Source: Chryseobacterium endalhagicum (GTDB lineage: Bacteria > Bacteroidota > Bacteroidia > Flavobacteriales > Weeksellaceae). From it: 64,000 nucleotides of DNA. Under the pieces are notes generated by a model. That model had not been told where the DNA came from, made no database searches, and saw only the letters and a program-made list of their open reading frames with translations. Below are positions 25,673-34,629 of this stretch, in pieces (position 1 is the first letter of the stretch; every line of letters begins with the position of its first letter). The stretch is taken from positions 1,749,856 through 1,813,855 of the forward strand of contig NZ_JAELVM010000001.1 of NCBI RefSeq assembly GCF_016745235.1. The letters run 5' to 3'. Both the position numbers and the translations under genes were made by a program.

Positions 25673-25798
25673 AATCTTACATTTTTTAAAATTCTTCTTT
25701 CTAAAATTCAATAATAATTCCAGAAAGCTATAAAATTTAGAAGCTTTAAGGTTTTTTAGAAGATATTAACGGATACCGTGTTTTTTTTAGCGTAATTT

Positions 25799-25828
25799 TT
25801 GATTCGTTGGAGTTTGAGTTTATCTTTG
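25799..25828 (+). promoter_or_regulatory. Promoter of pepE
   Basis: TTG (25799-25801), 19-nt spacer, TATCTTTG (25821-25828): full consensus, 41 nt before the ATG. Confidence 0.75.
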
Positions 25829-25869
25829 TAATTCGGTTTTTTATTACACAATCATAATAATATCTTGAC

Positions 25870-26562
25870 ATGAACATCATATTAGCATCCACTTCCACTA
25901 TTTTCGGCGGTGAATATTTAGAATACTTAAGAGAAGAATTAATCAGACTTTATCAGGGAATTGATGAAATTATTTTCATTCCTTTTGCAAGACCCGGCGG
26001 TATTTCCCATGAAGACTATACAGCGAAAGCAAGATCTTTCTTTGAAACCATCGGTATTAAGGTAAGAGGTCTTCATGAATTTGAAGATAAAACAGAAGCT
26101 TTAAATAATGCCCGCGGTTATTTTACAGGTGGCGGAAATACATTTTTGCTGGTAAAAACGTTGCATGAAGAAGGTTTAATGTCTGTTTTAAAGGAAAATG
26201 TTGAATCCGGAAAAGCCTATCTGGGATGCAGTGCCGGAAGTAATATCGGAGGTCAGAATATGAAAACCACGAATGATATGCCCATTGTATATCCGCCAAG
26301 CTTCGAATGTATGGGGCTGGTTCCGTTCAATATCAATCCGCATTATCTTGATCCCAATCCTGAATTGAAACACAATGGGGAAACCAGAGAAACCAGGATC
26401 AGAGAATTTCTGACGCAAAATAATTTAAAAGTAGTTGGTCTTCGTGAAGGAAACTGGATCAGAAGAACAGGAGATGCGATTACAGTAGAAGGCAGTGAAC
26501 TGACGAGGATTTTCGAAAAAGATAAAGAACCTTACGAAATAGAGACGGGAAGCATTCTTTAA
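25870..26562 (+). CDS. pepE: Dipeptidase E (peptidase S51)
   Basis: 230 aa. Alpha-aspartyl dipeptidase that hydrolyses Asp-X dipeptides. GCSAGSN carries nucleophile Ser121; His158 in INPHYLD fits the catalytic histidine; FTGGGNT (85-91) and the ARPGG (40-44) loop are typical. Cytosolic. Length equals the family norm. Own promoter. Confidence 0.92.
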   Translation: MNIILASTSTIFGGEYLEYLREELIRLYQGIDEIIFIPFARPGGISHEDYTAKARSFFETIGIKVRGLHEFEDKTEALNNARGYFTGGGNTFLLVKTLHEEGLMSVLKENVESGKAYLGCSAGSNIGGQNMKTTNDMPIVYPPSFECMGLVPFNINPHYLDPNPELKHNGETRETRIREFLTQNNLKVVGLREGNWIRRTGDAITVEGSELTRIFEKDKEPYEIETGSIL

Positions 26563-26589
26563 GCCGCTCAAACAAGCTCTTATTTTTAT

Positions 26590-26597
26590 TATATTTG
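26590..26597 (+). promoter_or_regulatory. Possible -7 box of dacB
   Basis: TATATTTG, about 100 nt before the dacB start; -33 side not clear. Confidence 0.3.
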
Positions 26598-26698
26598 ATC
26601 AGGAATTGAATATAATGCTTTGTGAAATACATTCATAGGCTGATGTTCAACTCATAAGCGGAGCCGGAACATTGGCTGAAAACTCAGATTTATAAAAA

Positions 26699-28075
26699 AT
26701 GACAATGAAAAAAACACTTGCAGTGCTTACACTGTCGGTTCAGATGATCACTGCTCAGAATATTGCGCAGAAACTGGATAAAGCCACCAAAGATCTTATG
26801 GAGTCTTCGGGTGCGGTGTCATCCGGATTATCATTCTATGTTACAGATGAAAACGGGACATTTATTTATGAATATCAGGGCAGTAAAGGTTTGTCCACTG
26901 CCTCTACCCAGAAGGTCTTCACCGCAGCAGCAGCTCTTGAAACTTTAGGAAAAAACTATACTTTTAAAACAACGGCCGGTTACTCAGGCAACCTGTCTTC
27001 AGGAATATTGAACGGGGATCTTATCATCAGTTCGAACGGCGATCCTACATTGGGAAGCTGGCGGTATGACGCCTATAAACCTGAAAATTTCAAAAACAAA
27101 GTCATTGAAGCTCTTAAAAATGCCGGAATTAAGAAGATTTCCGGTAATCTGGTGATTGATGATTCTTATTTTGACCATCAAACGATTCCCGGCGGATGGC
27201 CATGGGATGATCTGGGGAATTATTACGGAGCCGGAGTCTGGGGCGTGAACTGGAGAGAAAATCAGTTTGATATTAATATTAACGGAACAGAGTTCAAAGG
27301 TTTTTCCTATCCACTGGAAAATGTAAAATGGCTCAATGATCTGAAGGCAGGAGGAAGCTCTGATCAAAGTCTGATTTTTACGGCTCCCCATTCCGAAGTG
27401 GCATTAATTAACGGAACCTTACCGGCAGGAAAAACAGTGACGGTTTCAGGTGCGCTGCCTAATCCGCCGCTTCAATTGGCAACAGAAGTTCAGAAATGGC
27501 TGAAAGAATCCGGAATCGAAATCTCAGGAAAAGCAGTGACGTCCTCACAGCTTGAGCTTGAAGGAAAACCTGTTCCGGCAGCTGCAAAAAATACTATCCT
27601 TACCTATCAGTCACCGACTTTGGATAAAATCGTATATTGGTTTTTAAGAAAAAGCGTCAATCTGTACGGGGAAACTTTGATCAAAACTTTAGGAAAGGAA
27701 AAGAAAGGAAATTCCAGCTTTAAAAACGGAGTGGCTTATTTAAAGGAATTCTGGAAATCAAAAGGGATCAACCCGAATATGATCAATTTTGCAGATGGAA
27801 GCGGTCTTTCGCCCCAGAATTATGTAGCAGCCAAAGCAGAAGTTCAGGCTTTGCTGTATGCGAAAAAACAATCCTGGTTTGATGCTTATTATGATGGTTT
27901 TCCGGTTCAGGATAACGGCATGAAGATGAAAAGCGGAACGATGAGAGATACCAAATCTTTTGCAGGCTATCATACTGCGAAAGACGGTAAAAAATATACA
28001 TTTTCCATCATTATCAATAACTATCAGGGAAGCGGAAATGCAGAACTGCAGAAAATTCTGAATGTTTTAAAATAA
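26699..28075 (+). CDS. dacB: D-alanyl-D-alanine carboxypeptidase/endopeptidase (PBP4 type)
   Basis: 458 aa; a second ATG at 26705 (MKKTLAV) is an equally good start. Signal peptide ends ITAQ. Peptidase S13 motifs: STQK (nucleophile Ser69, Lys72), SVN (in RKSVNLYGE, about 320) and KSGTM (about 415). Acts in the periplasm on peptidoglycan stem peptides. The sensor kinase gene follows 6 nt later, and the metallo-beta-lactamase 1.35 kb later, all in one direction. Confidence 0.92.
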   Translation: MTMKKTLAVLTLSVQMITAQNIAQKLDKATKDLMESSGAVSSGLSFYVTDENGTFIYEYQGSKGLSTASTQKVFTAAAALETLGKNYTFKTTAGYSGNLSSGILNGDLIISSNGDPTLGSWRYDAYKPENFKNKVIEALKNAGIKKISGNLVIDDSYFDHQTIPGGWPWDDLGNYYGAGVWGVNWRENQFDININGTEFKGFSYPLENVKWLNDLKAGGSSDQSLIFTAPHSEVALINGTLPAGKTVTVSGALPNPPLQLATEVQKWLKESGIEISGKAVTSSQLELEGKPVPAAAKNTILTYQSPTLDKIVYWFLRKSVNLYGETLIKTLGKEKKGNSSFKNGVAYLKEFWKSKGINPNMINFADGSGLSPQNYVAAKAEVQALLYAKKQSWFDAYYDGFPVQDNGMKMKSGTMRDTKSFAGYHTAKDGKKYTFSIIINNYQGSGNAELQKILNVLK

Positions 28076-28081
28076 AAAGAT

Positions 28082-29233
28082 TTGAGGAAATCCATACTTG
28101 CCAGACTGAATAACTGGATTATATTTATGCTGATGACGCTGGTGGTGGTTACCATTGTAGTGGCTTCAACTATTTTGATCAATTTTCTAAGGAAAGAGGA
28201 GATCAAAAGGGTAGATATTCTGGTAAGCGCACTGAAATTTCAGCAGGAAGTAACCCCAAGTCTGGAAGTGCAGGAACTGATCCTTAAAATATACAGCTCG
28301 AACACCACCATTCCAATGATCGTACTGGACAGGGAAGACCGTCCGATGGTTCATAAAAATATTCCTCAGGAAATTGAAAACGATCCTGTTCTGGTAACAC
28401 TGCTGGCGAAAAAGATGGCGAAAAGCTATCCGCCGATTGAAATTAAAGTGCCCAACGGGAACAATCAGTTTGTGTATTATGATAACTCTCAGATTCTTAA
28501 TAATTTACGATATTCACCTTTCATCTTAGGCTTTTTTATTCTGTGTTATTTCCTGTTTTCATTCTGGTTTTTGAGGACCATCAAGAAAACCGATGAAGGC
28601 TATCTCTGGGCCGGGCTGGCCAAGGAAACCGCCCACCAGATCGGAACACCGCTGTCATCCATGATCGGCTGGATAGAAATCATGAAGCTGGATAACCCGG
28701 AATCTGATGGCGTACACGAAATTGAAAGAGATATTGAAAGACTGAGAACCATTTCCGAGCGTTTCTCTAAAATAGGCTCCATTCCTGAACTGAATGACCT
28801 GAATTTCAATGAAACCATTTCTGAGAATTATGATTATCTGAAAACCAGGATTTCCAAGAAAATAGATTTTAGCCTGCACCTTCCAACATATACGATTCTG
28901 GTTCCGCACAACAAAATCCTGATGAGCTGGGTGATTGAAAACCTCGTGAAAAATGCGGTAGATGCTATGAAAGGAGAAGGCGTGCTTGAAATGTATGTTT
29001 TTGAAAGAAACAAAAATATCCTCATAGAAGTCAAGGATTCCGGAAGCGGAATGACGAAGCAGCAGGTGAGAAATGTATTCAAACCGGGCTATTCCACGAA
29101 GAAGAGAGGCTGGGGGCTTGGTCTTTCACTGGCCAGAAGGGTCATCCACGAATACCACAACGGAGATATTAAAATTTCCCAGACCGAAGTAGGAAAGGGA
29201 AGTACCTTCAGAATTACAATCAGAAAAGGATAA
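28082..29233 (+). CDS. Membrane sensor histidine kinase (orphan)
   Basis: 383 aa with a TTG start (28082); the first ATG lies inside the first membrane helix, so TTG is preferred. TM helices at about 12-34 and 145-164 enclose a 110-aa periplasmic sensor. No HAMP motif evident. Phosphoacceptor H-box ETAHQIGTPLSS with His185; N-box ENLVKNAVDAM (Asn287, Asn291); G1 VKDSGSGM; G2 GWGLGLSL. The IGTPLSSMIGW variant is typical of Bacteroidota kinases. No response regulator is adjacent. Likely cotranscribed with dacB. Confidence 0.9.
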   Translation: MRKSILARLNNWIIFMLMTLVVVTIVVASTILINFLRKEEIKRVDILVSALKFQQEVTPSLEVQELILKIYSSNTTIPMIVLDREDRPMVHKNIPQEIENDPVLVTLLAKKMAKSYPPIEIKVPNGNNQFVYYDNSQILNNLRYSPFILGFFILCYFLFSFWFLRTIKKTDEGYLWAGLAKETAHQIGTPLSSMIGWIEIMKLDNPESDGVHEIERDIERLRTISERFSKIGSIPELNDLNFNETISENYDYLKTRISKKIDFSLHLPTYTILVPHNKILMSWVIENLVKNAVDAMKGEGVLEMYVFERNKNILIEVKDSGSGMTKQQVRNVFKPGYSTKKRGWGLGLSLARRVIHEYHNGDIKISQTEVGKGSTFRITIRKG

Positions 29234-29424
29234 ACAGAGCCTTTTGTTTTCTGTTTTCAATGCTTTAAAACTTTATCAGTATTAAAAAAAGTTAAATCCT
29301 CCCCATGTCGGCAGGATTATCCAAATTATAGATAAATTTGCACTTCTTCCGGATGCCGACTGATCCAGCGGCTCCATTCCAGAATTTATATTTCGGTCAA
29401 TTAATTAAAATACTATAAAAAATT

Positions 29425-30156
29425 ATGAAGAAAAGTGTTAAGGTTTTAAGTGTGTTGTTTTTATTCTTAATTAATAGTTTTAATGCGCAGGAGCGCGAGT
29501 TTGTCATTGGTCCATCCTTGGGCAAAAACCTTTATCTGTACAGGACATTCGGTGTTTTCGGCGGTAAAGAATATTCGGCCAATTCGGTGTATCTGGTGAC
29601 GAAAAAAGGCGTGGTTCTTTTTGATGTTCCATGGCAGAAAACCCAGTATCAGAGCCTTATGGATACGATAAAAAAGCGTCATAATTTACCGGTAATTGCA
29701 GTATTTGCCACACATTCCCATGATGACAGGGCAGGAGACCTGAGCTTTTACAATAATAAGGGAATCAGTACTTATGCAACTGCTAAAACGAATGAACTGC
29801 TGAAAAAAGAAGGGAAAGCAACTTCAAGTAAAATAACAGAGACCGGAAAAAAATATAAAATAGGCGGGGAGGAGTTTGTTGTAGATTTCCTGGGTGAAGG
29901 ACATACAGCAGACAATGTGGTAGTATGGTTTCCAAAATACAATGTTCTGGACGGAGGCTGTTTAGTGAAAAGCAGTTCTGCTGTTGATCTTGGTTACACA
30001 GGTGAAGCCAATGTACAGCAATGGCCTGCAACCATGCAGAAACTGAAAGCCAAATACCCGGCCAGTGCCAAGATAATTCCCGGCCACGATGTATGGGAAG
30101 GCAACGATCACGTAAAGCATACGCTGGAGCTTCTGAAAAAGCAAGGCGGTAAATAA
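29425..30156 (+). CDS. bla: Subclass B1 metallo-beta-lactamase, IND/CGB/CIA family
   Basis: 243 aa with signal peptide ending FNAQ. Zinc 1 ligands His97, His99 (HSHDDR) and His160; zinc 2 ligands Asp101, Cys179 and His221 - the complete B1 set - plus Lys182 next to Cys179 that binds the carboxylate of beta-lactams. Blocks such as FGVFGGKEYSAN, KKGVVLFDVPW and VFATHSHDDRAGDLSFYN are close to the chromosomal carbapenemases IND and CGB of Chryseobacterium. Expected to hydrolyse penicillins and carbapenems in the periplasm. Single gene with a strong downstream terminator; no BlaI-type operator dyad noticed. Confidence 0.95.
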   Translation: MKKSVKVLSVLFLFLINSFNAQEREFVIGPSLGKNLYLYRTFGVFGGKEYSANSVYLVTKKGVVLFDVPWQKTQYQSLMDTIKKRHNLPVIAVFATHSHDDRAGDLSFYNNKGISTYATAKTNELLKKEGKATSSKITETGKKYKIGGEEFVVDFLGEGHTADNVVVWFPKYNVLDGGCLVKSSSAVDLGYTGEANVQQWPATMQKLKAKYPASAKIIPGHDVWEGNDHVKHTLELLKKQGGK

Positions 30157-30161
30157 AAAAT

Positions 30162-30193
30162 AAAAAAGCGGGAAATTTTTCCCGCTTTTTTTT
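30162..30193. terminator. Bidirectional terminator between bla and the M61 gene
   Basis: AAAAAGCGGGAAA (30163-30175) / TTTCCCGCTTTTT (30178-30190), with A and T runs on both sides; serves convergent genes. Confidence 0.88.
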
Positions 30194-30216
30194 ACCATTT
30201 TAATCTTTGGATTTAA

Positions 30217-32073
30217 TTATTTCTTTCCGGTCAGCCACTGGCTTTGCAGTTTCTGTTCTGCCGGAGTTGGATTCGCTTTGTATTGCAGCGTTTCTATCGT
30301 CATTTTATCCAGGATAGCTTTACCTTTTAGCTCTATCTTATCTGTTTTGTCACCGTTTTTTCTAAGAACAGTCACGGTAACATTCTGTCCATCTTTAATG
30401 GTTTTGGTATAACTGATAAAATCCTGCATTTTCTGGATATCAATTGTTTTTCCGTCAAGAGAAACGATTTCATCGGTGATTTTAAATCCTACACTTTTTG
30501 CAAAAGGGGACAGTGCAGAGCTTTCATCGAATACAAAGGTATTGTTCTTCTCATTATAACCCGTCTGGTTGGGATCTTTGATGAACCAGAACAATGGTGG
30601 TGTATCCTGCTTTTTAGCTTCTACGCCTACCATATTCAGGTATTCTGCATAAGGTGTCGGCTGGTTTCCTGCAATGTATTTATTATAGAAATCTTTCACC
30701 TGTGGATATCCGGTAACAGTTACCAGCTCATCAATCAGTTTGTCATCTTTGAAAGGTTTGTTTTCTCCGAATCTCTGGGACAGTTTTCTGATCATATCGC
30801 GGTAGCCCATTTCTCCGTTAGACAGCTTTCTCAGCTCAATATCAAGACACATCGCCAGCAATGCTCCTTTTTCATACACGTTTCTGTACTGATCCTTATA
30901 TTCGTCCTTCAGAATATTTTTACTCATCACCGTAAACGGCATGGTATCATCGTAATTTTTTGAATTGGTGATCTTCTCATTCATTCTCTGAAGGAATTCA
31001 TCCTTGTTGATCAGCCCTTCCTGGATCTGGAAAAGGTTGGCAAAATATTCCGTTCCGCCTTCATACATCCAAAGATGCTGGGACATTTTAGGATCTGCGT
31101 AATCAAAATAATGGATCTCTTCTGAATGCGTTTTCAGAGGATTTACCGTATGGAAAAACTCATGGGAAACAACGTCCGTGATGGTTTTATCAATAGCATC
31201 TTTCGGCATCATTTCAGGAAGTACCACACTGGTAGACTCGTGGTGCTCCAGTGCTCCGAAACCTTTGATCTGCGGCCCCTCACCTCCTGAAAGATAAAGC
31301 ATGATCGCATATTTTTTATTGGTATTCATATCACCCAGGAATTTCTTCTGGGCCAGTACCATTTTTTCAAGATTATCTTTAAAGTCGGCTGCCTTATATT
31401 TTCCGGTTGGGGAATAAACGCCAAGGACCAGATCCATTCCTCCTGCATTGAAAGTGATGTAATCCGGTTTGGTATACATCAGCGGAGAATCCGTTACTTT
31501 AGCATAATTGGCCAGGGTAAAGGTATCTGTAGCATCAGATTTGTCCTGATCTACCAACGCTGTTGTTCCATAGAATCCGGCTGGCTTCTGAACGATCAGC
31601 TGGTAAGGAACATCCTGCATATTATCAATATATCCGATAAATCCGTGGGTGTTGATCATATAAACTTTACCCTCTTCAATATCAGTTCCTGACGGAGAAA
31701 ATACCGCTTTATGTTTTGAATTATCCATTTCATCATCAAAACTGTCATTAACCAGATAAGTTACTTTGGTTAAATCTTTAGCGTTTTTTAATGAATACGT
31801 GTTGTCATTCACTTTGGTATAGGCAATTTCTCTTCCTTTGTTGTCGTAAAATTTGATGCCTTCCACGAATCTTCCGTAGTCATCTACAGAATAGGTTCCC
31901 GGAACGGTTTTAGGGAAATGAAACTTGATGTCTCCTGATTTCATTTTAGGAAATTCCATCGTAACGGCTACTTTGTCGTCTTTTACATTCACAAGATCAA
32001 TCGTAGTTTTGATGGATTGGGCATTGGCCATAAAGGCTGCAAAAAGGCCCAGACTGATTGCTGTTTTTTTCAT
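30217..32073 (-). CDS. M61 family metallopeptidase with PDZ domain
   Basis: 618 aa, signal peptide ending ANAQ. N-terminal beta domain (20-200), thermolysin-like catalytic part with HEFFHTVNPL (His304, Glu305, His308), and a C-terminal PDZ domain (about 500-590: VGFKITDEIVSLDGK). M61 glycyl aminopeptidases act outside the cytoplasm on Gly- or Ala-starting peptides. The neighbouring gene also encodes a zinc aminopeptidase, suggesting a peptide-scavenging pair, though each has its own terminator. Confidence 0.92.
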   Translation of the reverse strand: MKKTAISLGLFAAFMANAQSIKTTIDLVNVKDDKVAVTMEFPKMKSGDIKFHFPKTVPGTYSVDDYGRFVEGIKFYDNKGREIAYTKVNDNTYSLKNAKDLTKVTYLVNDSFDDEMDNSKHKAVFSPSGTDIEEGKVYMINTHGFIGYIDNMQDVPYQLIVQKPAGFYGTTALVDQDKSDATDTFTLANYAKVTDSPLMYTKPDYITFNAGGMDLVLGVYSPTGKYKAADFKDNLEKMVLAQKKFLGDMNTNKKYAIMLYLSGGEGPQIKGFGALEHHESTSVVLPEMMPKDAIDKTITDVVSHEFFHTVNPLKTHSEEIHYFDYADPKMSQHLWMYEGGTEYFANLFQIQEGLINKDEFLQRMNEKITNSKNYDDTMPFTVMSKNILKDEYKDQYRNVYEKGALLAMCLDIELRKLSNGEMGYRDMIRKLSQRFGENKPFKDDKLIDELVTVTGYPQVKDFYNKYIAGNQPTPYAEYLNMVGVEAKKQDTPPLFWFIKDPNQTGYNEKNNTFVFDESSALSPFAKSVGFKITDEIVSLDGKTIDIQKMQDFISYTKTIKDGQNVTVTVLRKNGDKTDKIELKGKAILDKMTIETLQYKANPTPAEQKLQSQWLTGKK

Positions 32074-32180
32074 TAGGTTTGAATTTTATAGTTAAATAGT
32101 AGTTTTTTTTATCGTTTTGTTACGGACCGCGGTATTAAACTTTTCTTAAAGTTTTTGAAAATAAAAGGGCAAAAAAAGCA

Positions 32181-32216
32181 AAAAAGGCAAAATCACAAAG
32201 ATGGAACTGCCTTTTT
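32181..32216 (-). terminator. Terminator of the M1 peptidase gene
   Basis: AAAAAGGCA (32181-32189) / TGCCTTTTT (32208-32216); T-run on the minus strand. Confidence 0.6.
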
Positions 32217-32273
32217 GTTTCAATTTTAGAAATTTTTATTGACCATTTACATCATTAGTCATTTCGTCTTCAC

Positions 32274-33905
32274 TTATTGGGTCTGTGTATAATTAATAAA
32301 ATAATTCTTATTAAATTCCACAGGACTGCTTTTCTTAAGCTTTACCGTCTGCCAGTTTTCTGTAGGGCTGATGGTTTGATCTCCATTAATGATAACAGGA
32401 AGTTTAAGATCTTTAACCACATCAGTGTAGCGGAATTTTAAAGAATCTCCGGTTTGAGAATACTCAAGTGTCGGGATCTTTGTGGTTCTTAAATACTGAT
32501 TAAAAATAGTGGAAAGATCAATTCCTGATTTTGATGACATATAATCTTCGATCTGTTTTGTGGTAACCGTCTGATGATAAAAATCCTTGTTCAGGCCTCT
32601 TAAGATCTGTCTGAATTTTTCATCATTATTGATTATCTGTCTGATGGTATGAAGCATATTGGCTCCTTTCGGGTACATATCGCCGCTTCCTTCATTTCTT
32701 ACGCCATACTTTCCAATGATCGGAACATCGTTCTGGATCATATTTCTGACCCCAATACCATAAACATCGGCTGATTTTTTATCCATATATTTTTCAACGA
32801 AAAGCACCTCGGAATACATCGTGAAACTTTCGTGAATCCACATGTCTGCCTGATCTTTTGCTGTAATATTGTTCGCAAACCACTCGTGGCCGCTTTCGTG
32901 GATAATGATGTAATCCCATTTAAGGCCTACACCTGTTTCGGAAAGATCTCTACCCAGATAGCCATTCTGATAGCCGTTTCCATAGGCTACGTTGCTCTGA
33001 TGCTCCATTCCAAGATAGGGAGAGTCAACCAGTTTGTAAGAATCCTCGTAAAAAGGATAAGGTCCGAACCAGTATTCAAATGCAGAAAGCATTGGTTTTA
33101 CCTGCTGGAACTGTTTCTTAGCTTTTTCCAGGTTGTGGTCCAGTACCCAGTAATCAAGGTCCAGTTTTCCTTTTTCACCGGTGAATGTATCTTTAAAATT
33201 AACATATTTCCCAATATTCGGGATGATAGAATAGGCATTGATCGGATTTTTTACTTCCCAGGTATAAGCTGTTTTTCCACCTTCTGCTTTTTTGCTGATC
33301 AGTCTTCCGTTTCCTACGCCCACCAGGTCATTCGGAGTAATGATTTTCATGATGATCCCGTTTTCAGGCTCGTCACTCCAGATATCTTTTGTCGGAAGCC
33401 AGATGGATGCTCCGATTCCTTCATCGGCAACACTCATCCACGGATTTCCGTTTTCATCTTTAGCGAAAACCCAGCCTCCATCCCAGGGTGCATTTTTTGC
33501 AATCACAGGCTGGCCGGAATAGGTGACGTCAAGGGTATATTTTTCTCCTTTTTTAAAATTCTTTTTAGCAGTGACAAAAATAAAATCGCCGTCCTGTTTA
33601 AAGTTGGCAATTGGGAAATTACCTTCTACTTTATCCGCTTTCATCGGCTTTTGAAGGTCGATTTGAAAAACCGGATCTGTAACATCTTTGGTGATTTCAA
33701 AACTGATTTTATTGTATCCTTTAATGCTTTTTTTTGCAAAATCCGGTTCTACGGAAAGGTCGTATTTTTTCACATCCCAGAAGTTCCGGAATTTCGTATC
33801 AGAACCTTTCAAAGTATCCTGTTTGGTGAAAGCCTTATCATGCTCAAAGAACTGCCCGAAAACAAGCCCCGATGCGAATAAAAGTGTATAGGTCAGCTTT
33901 TTCAT
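32274..33905 (-). CDS. M1 family aminopeptidase
   Basis: 543 aa, signal peptide ending FGQ. Beta-sandwich domain (about 45-230), GLGMEHQ-like exopeptidase motif (299-303, with His in place of the usual Asn), zinc motif HESGH (His336, Glu337, His340) and third ligand Glu359 in WIHES. It ends after the catalytic domain with a short beta segment and lacks the long C-terminal helical domain of PepN. Secreted or periplasmic; proposed role in peptide uptake. Confidence 0.92.
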   Translation of the reverse strand: MKKLTYTLLFASGLVFGQFFEHDKAFTKQDTLKGSDTKFRNFWDVKKYDLSVEPDFAKKSIKGYNKISFEITKDVTDPVFQIDLQKPMKADKVEGNFPIANFKQDGDFIFVTAKKNFKKGEKYTLDVTYSGQPVIAKNAPWDGGWVFAKDENGNPWMSVADEGIGASIWLPTKDIWSDEPENGIIMKIITPNDLVGVGNGRLISKKAEGGKTAYTWEVKNPINAYSIIPNIGKYVNFKDTFTGEKGKLDLDYWVLDHNLEKAKKQFQQVKPMLSAFEYWFGPYPFYEDSYKLVDSPYLGMEHQSNVAYGNGYQNGYLGRDLSETGVGLKWDYIIIHESGHEWFANNITAKDQADMWIHESFTMYSEVLFVEKYMDKKSADVYGIGVRNMIQNDVPIIGKYGVRNEGSGDMYPKGANMLHTIRQIINNDEKFRQILRGLNKDFYHQTVTTKQIEDYMSSKSGIDLSTIFNQYLRTTKIPTLEYSQTGDSLKFRYTDVVKDLKLPVIINGDQTISPTENWQTVKLKKSSPVEFNKNYFINYTQTQ

Positions 33906-33982
33906 TTAAAATCAAATTAAATTCAACCAAAAATAGAAAAATTAATATCAATAATTTAGATTTAAACACAAATAATTTGCAC

Positions 33983-34217
33983 TAACCTGAGTTCGGGATA
34001 AGGTATTTTTGTTTTTTTAAGACTGGTCAGGAAGTCTGAAGCTGGAAGAGGGAAGTTATTGAAGGGCAGAGGTAGAAATAGACTGTGGTTTTTATTAATT
34101 TTTTTAATCCGGTTCAACAAATTTAAAGGTAAATGTTTAATACCAATGGCTAATAGTTACTTCCTTCTTCCAGCTTCCAGCCTTTTAATCTTAACTTCTT
34201 ATCCCGAACTCAGGTTA
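33983..34217. repeat. MITE-like element B (235 bp, 20-bp perfect terminal inverted repeats)
   Basis: TAACCTGAGTTCGGGATAAG at 33983-34002 recurs exactly inverted at 34198-34217. Inner arms are also inverted (gaagctggaagagggaagtt / aacta-cttccttcttccagcttc). No reading frame. Related interior sequence at 24777-24850 and 49497-49605. Confidence 0.88.
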
Positions 34218-34218
34218 A

Positions 34219-34617
34219 CTACTTACTGAAACAGATGACCCAGAACACTCCGCTTATGTATGTCCAAAGCAGGGAAAAAATGATATGGGTAATGGTTTCA
34301 AAAGTTTTTCCTTTCCATAATTTTGAAGAATATCCAAAAAACTGAATAAACAGCCGGATGGTCCAGAAGACCGCTAATCCAAGCGCAATTTTTTTACCCA
34401 AACCGGGTTCTGTCAGCTCTTGCGGAGAGGTGATACAAAGCAAACCCATAAGAAATACAGTTAAGGCTATAAAGATGGTATGAACCCACATCATTTCCCT
34501 GTTCATCAGGCTTAATGACTGAAGTTCCTGTTTCCAGTTAAAATATTTAGGAAAAATAATATGTACAAATGCCAAAGCAATTAAAAGCGTTCCAATGATT
34601 TGTAAGTGAAGTTCCAT
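34219..34617 (-). CDS. Four-helix membrane protein
   Basis: 132 aa, four hydrophobic segments (about 5-22, 44-62, 78-95, 108-128). No family recognised. Conserved-looking polar features: PKYFNWKQEL in the first loop and MMWVH at the start of helix 2. It is 12 nt downstream of the methyltransferase-like gene and is the last gene of a four-gene leftward operon that ends against element B. Confidence 0.75.
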   Translation of the reverse strand: MELHLQIIGTLLIALAFVHIIFPKYFNWKQELQSLSLMNREMMWVHTIFIALTVFLMGLLCITSPQELTEPGLGKKIALGLAVFWTIRLFIQFFGYSSKLWKGKTFETITHIIFSLLWTYISGVFWVICFSK

Positions 34618-34629
34618 AATATGGGATGG

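Noticed and set aside
29305..29360. Inverted GTCGGCA / TGCCGAC upstream of the metallo-beta-lactamase as an attenuator or operator
   Set aside because: Arms are only 7 bp and about 34 bp apart, with no terminator run; too weak to call.
32832..33881. Long 349-codon ORF antisense to the M1 peptidase gene
   Set aside because: Shadow of a well-supported gene; composition is Phe/Ile/Cys-rich with no domain.
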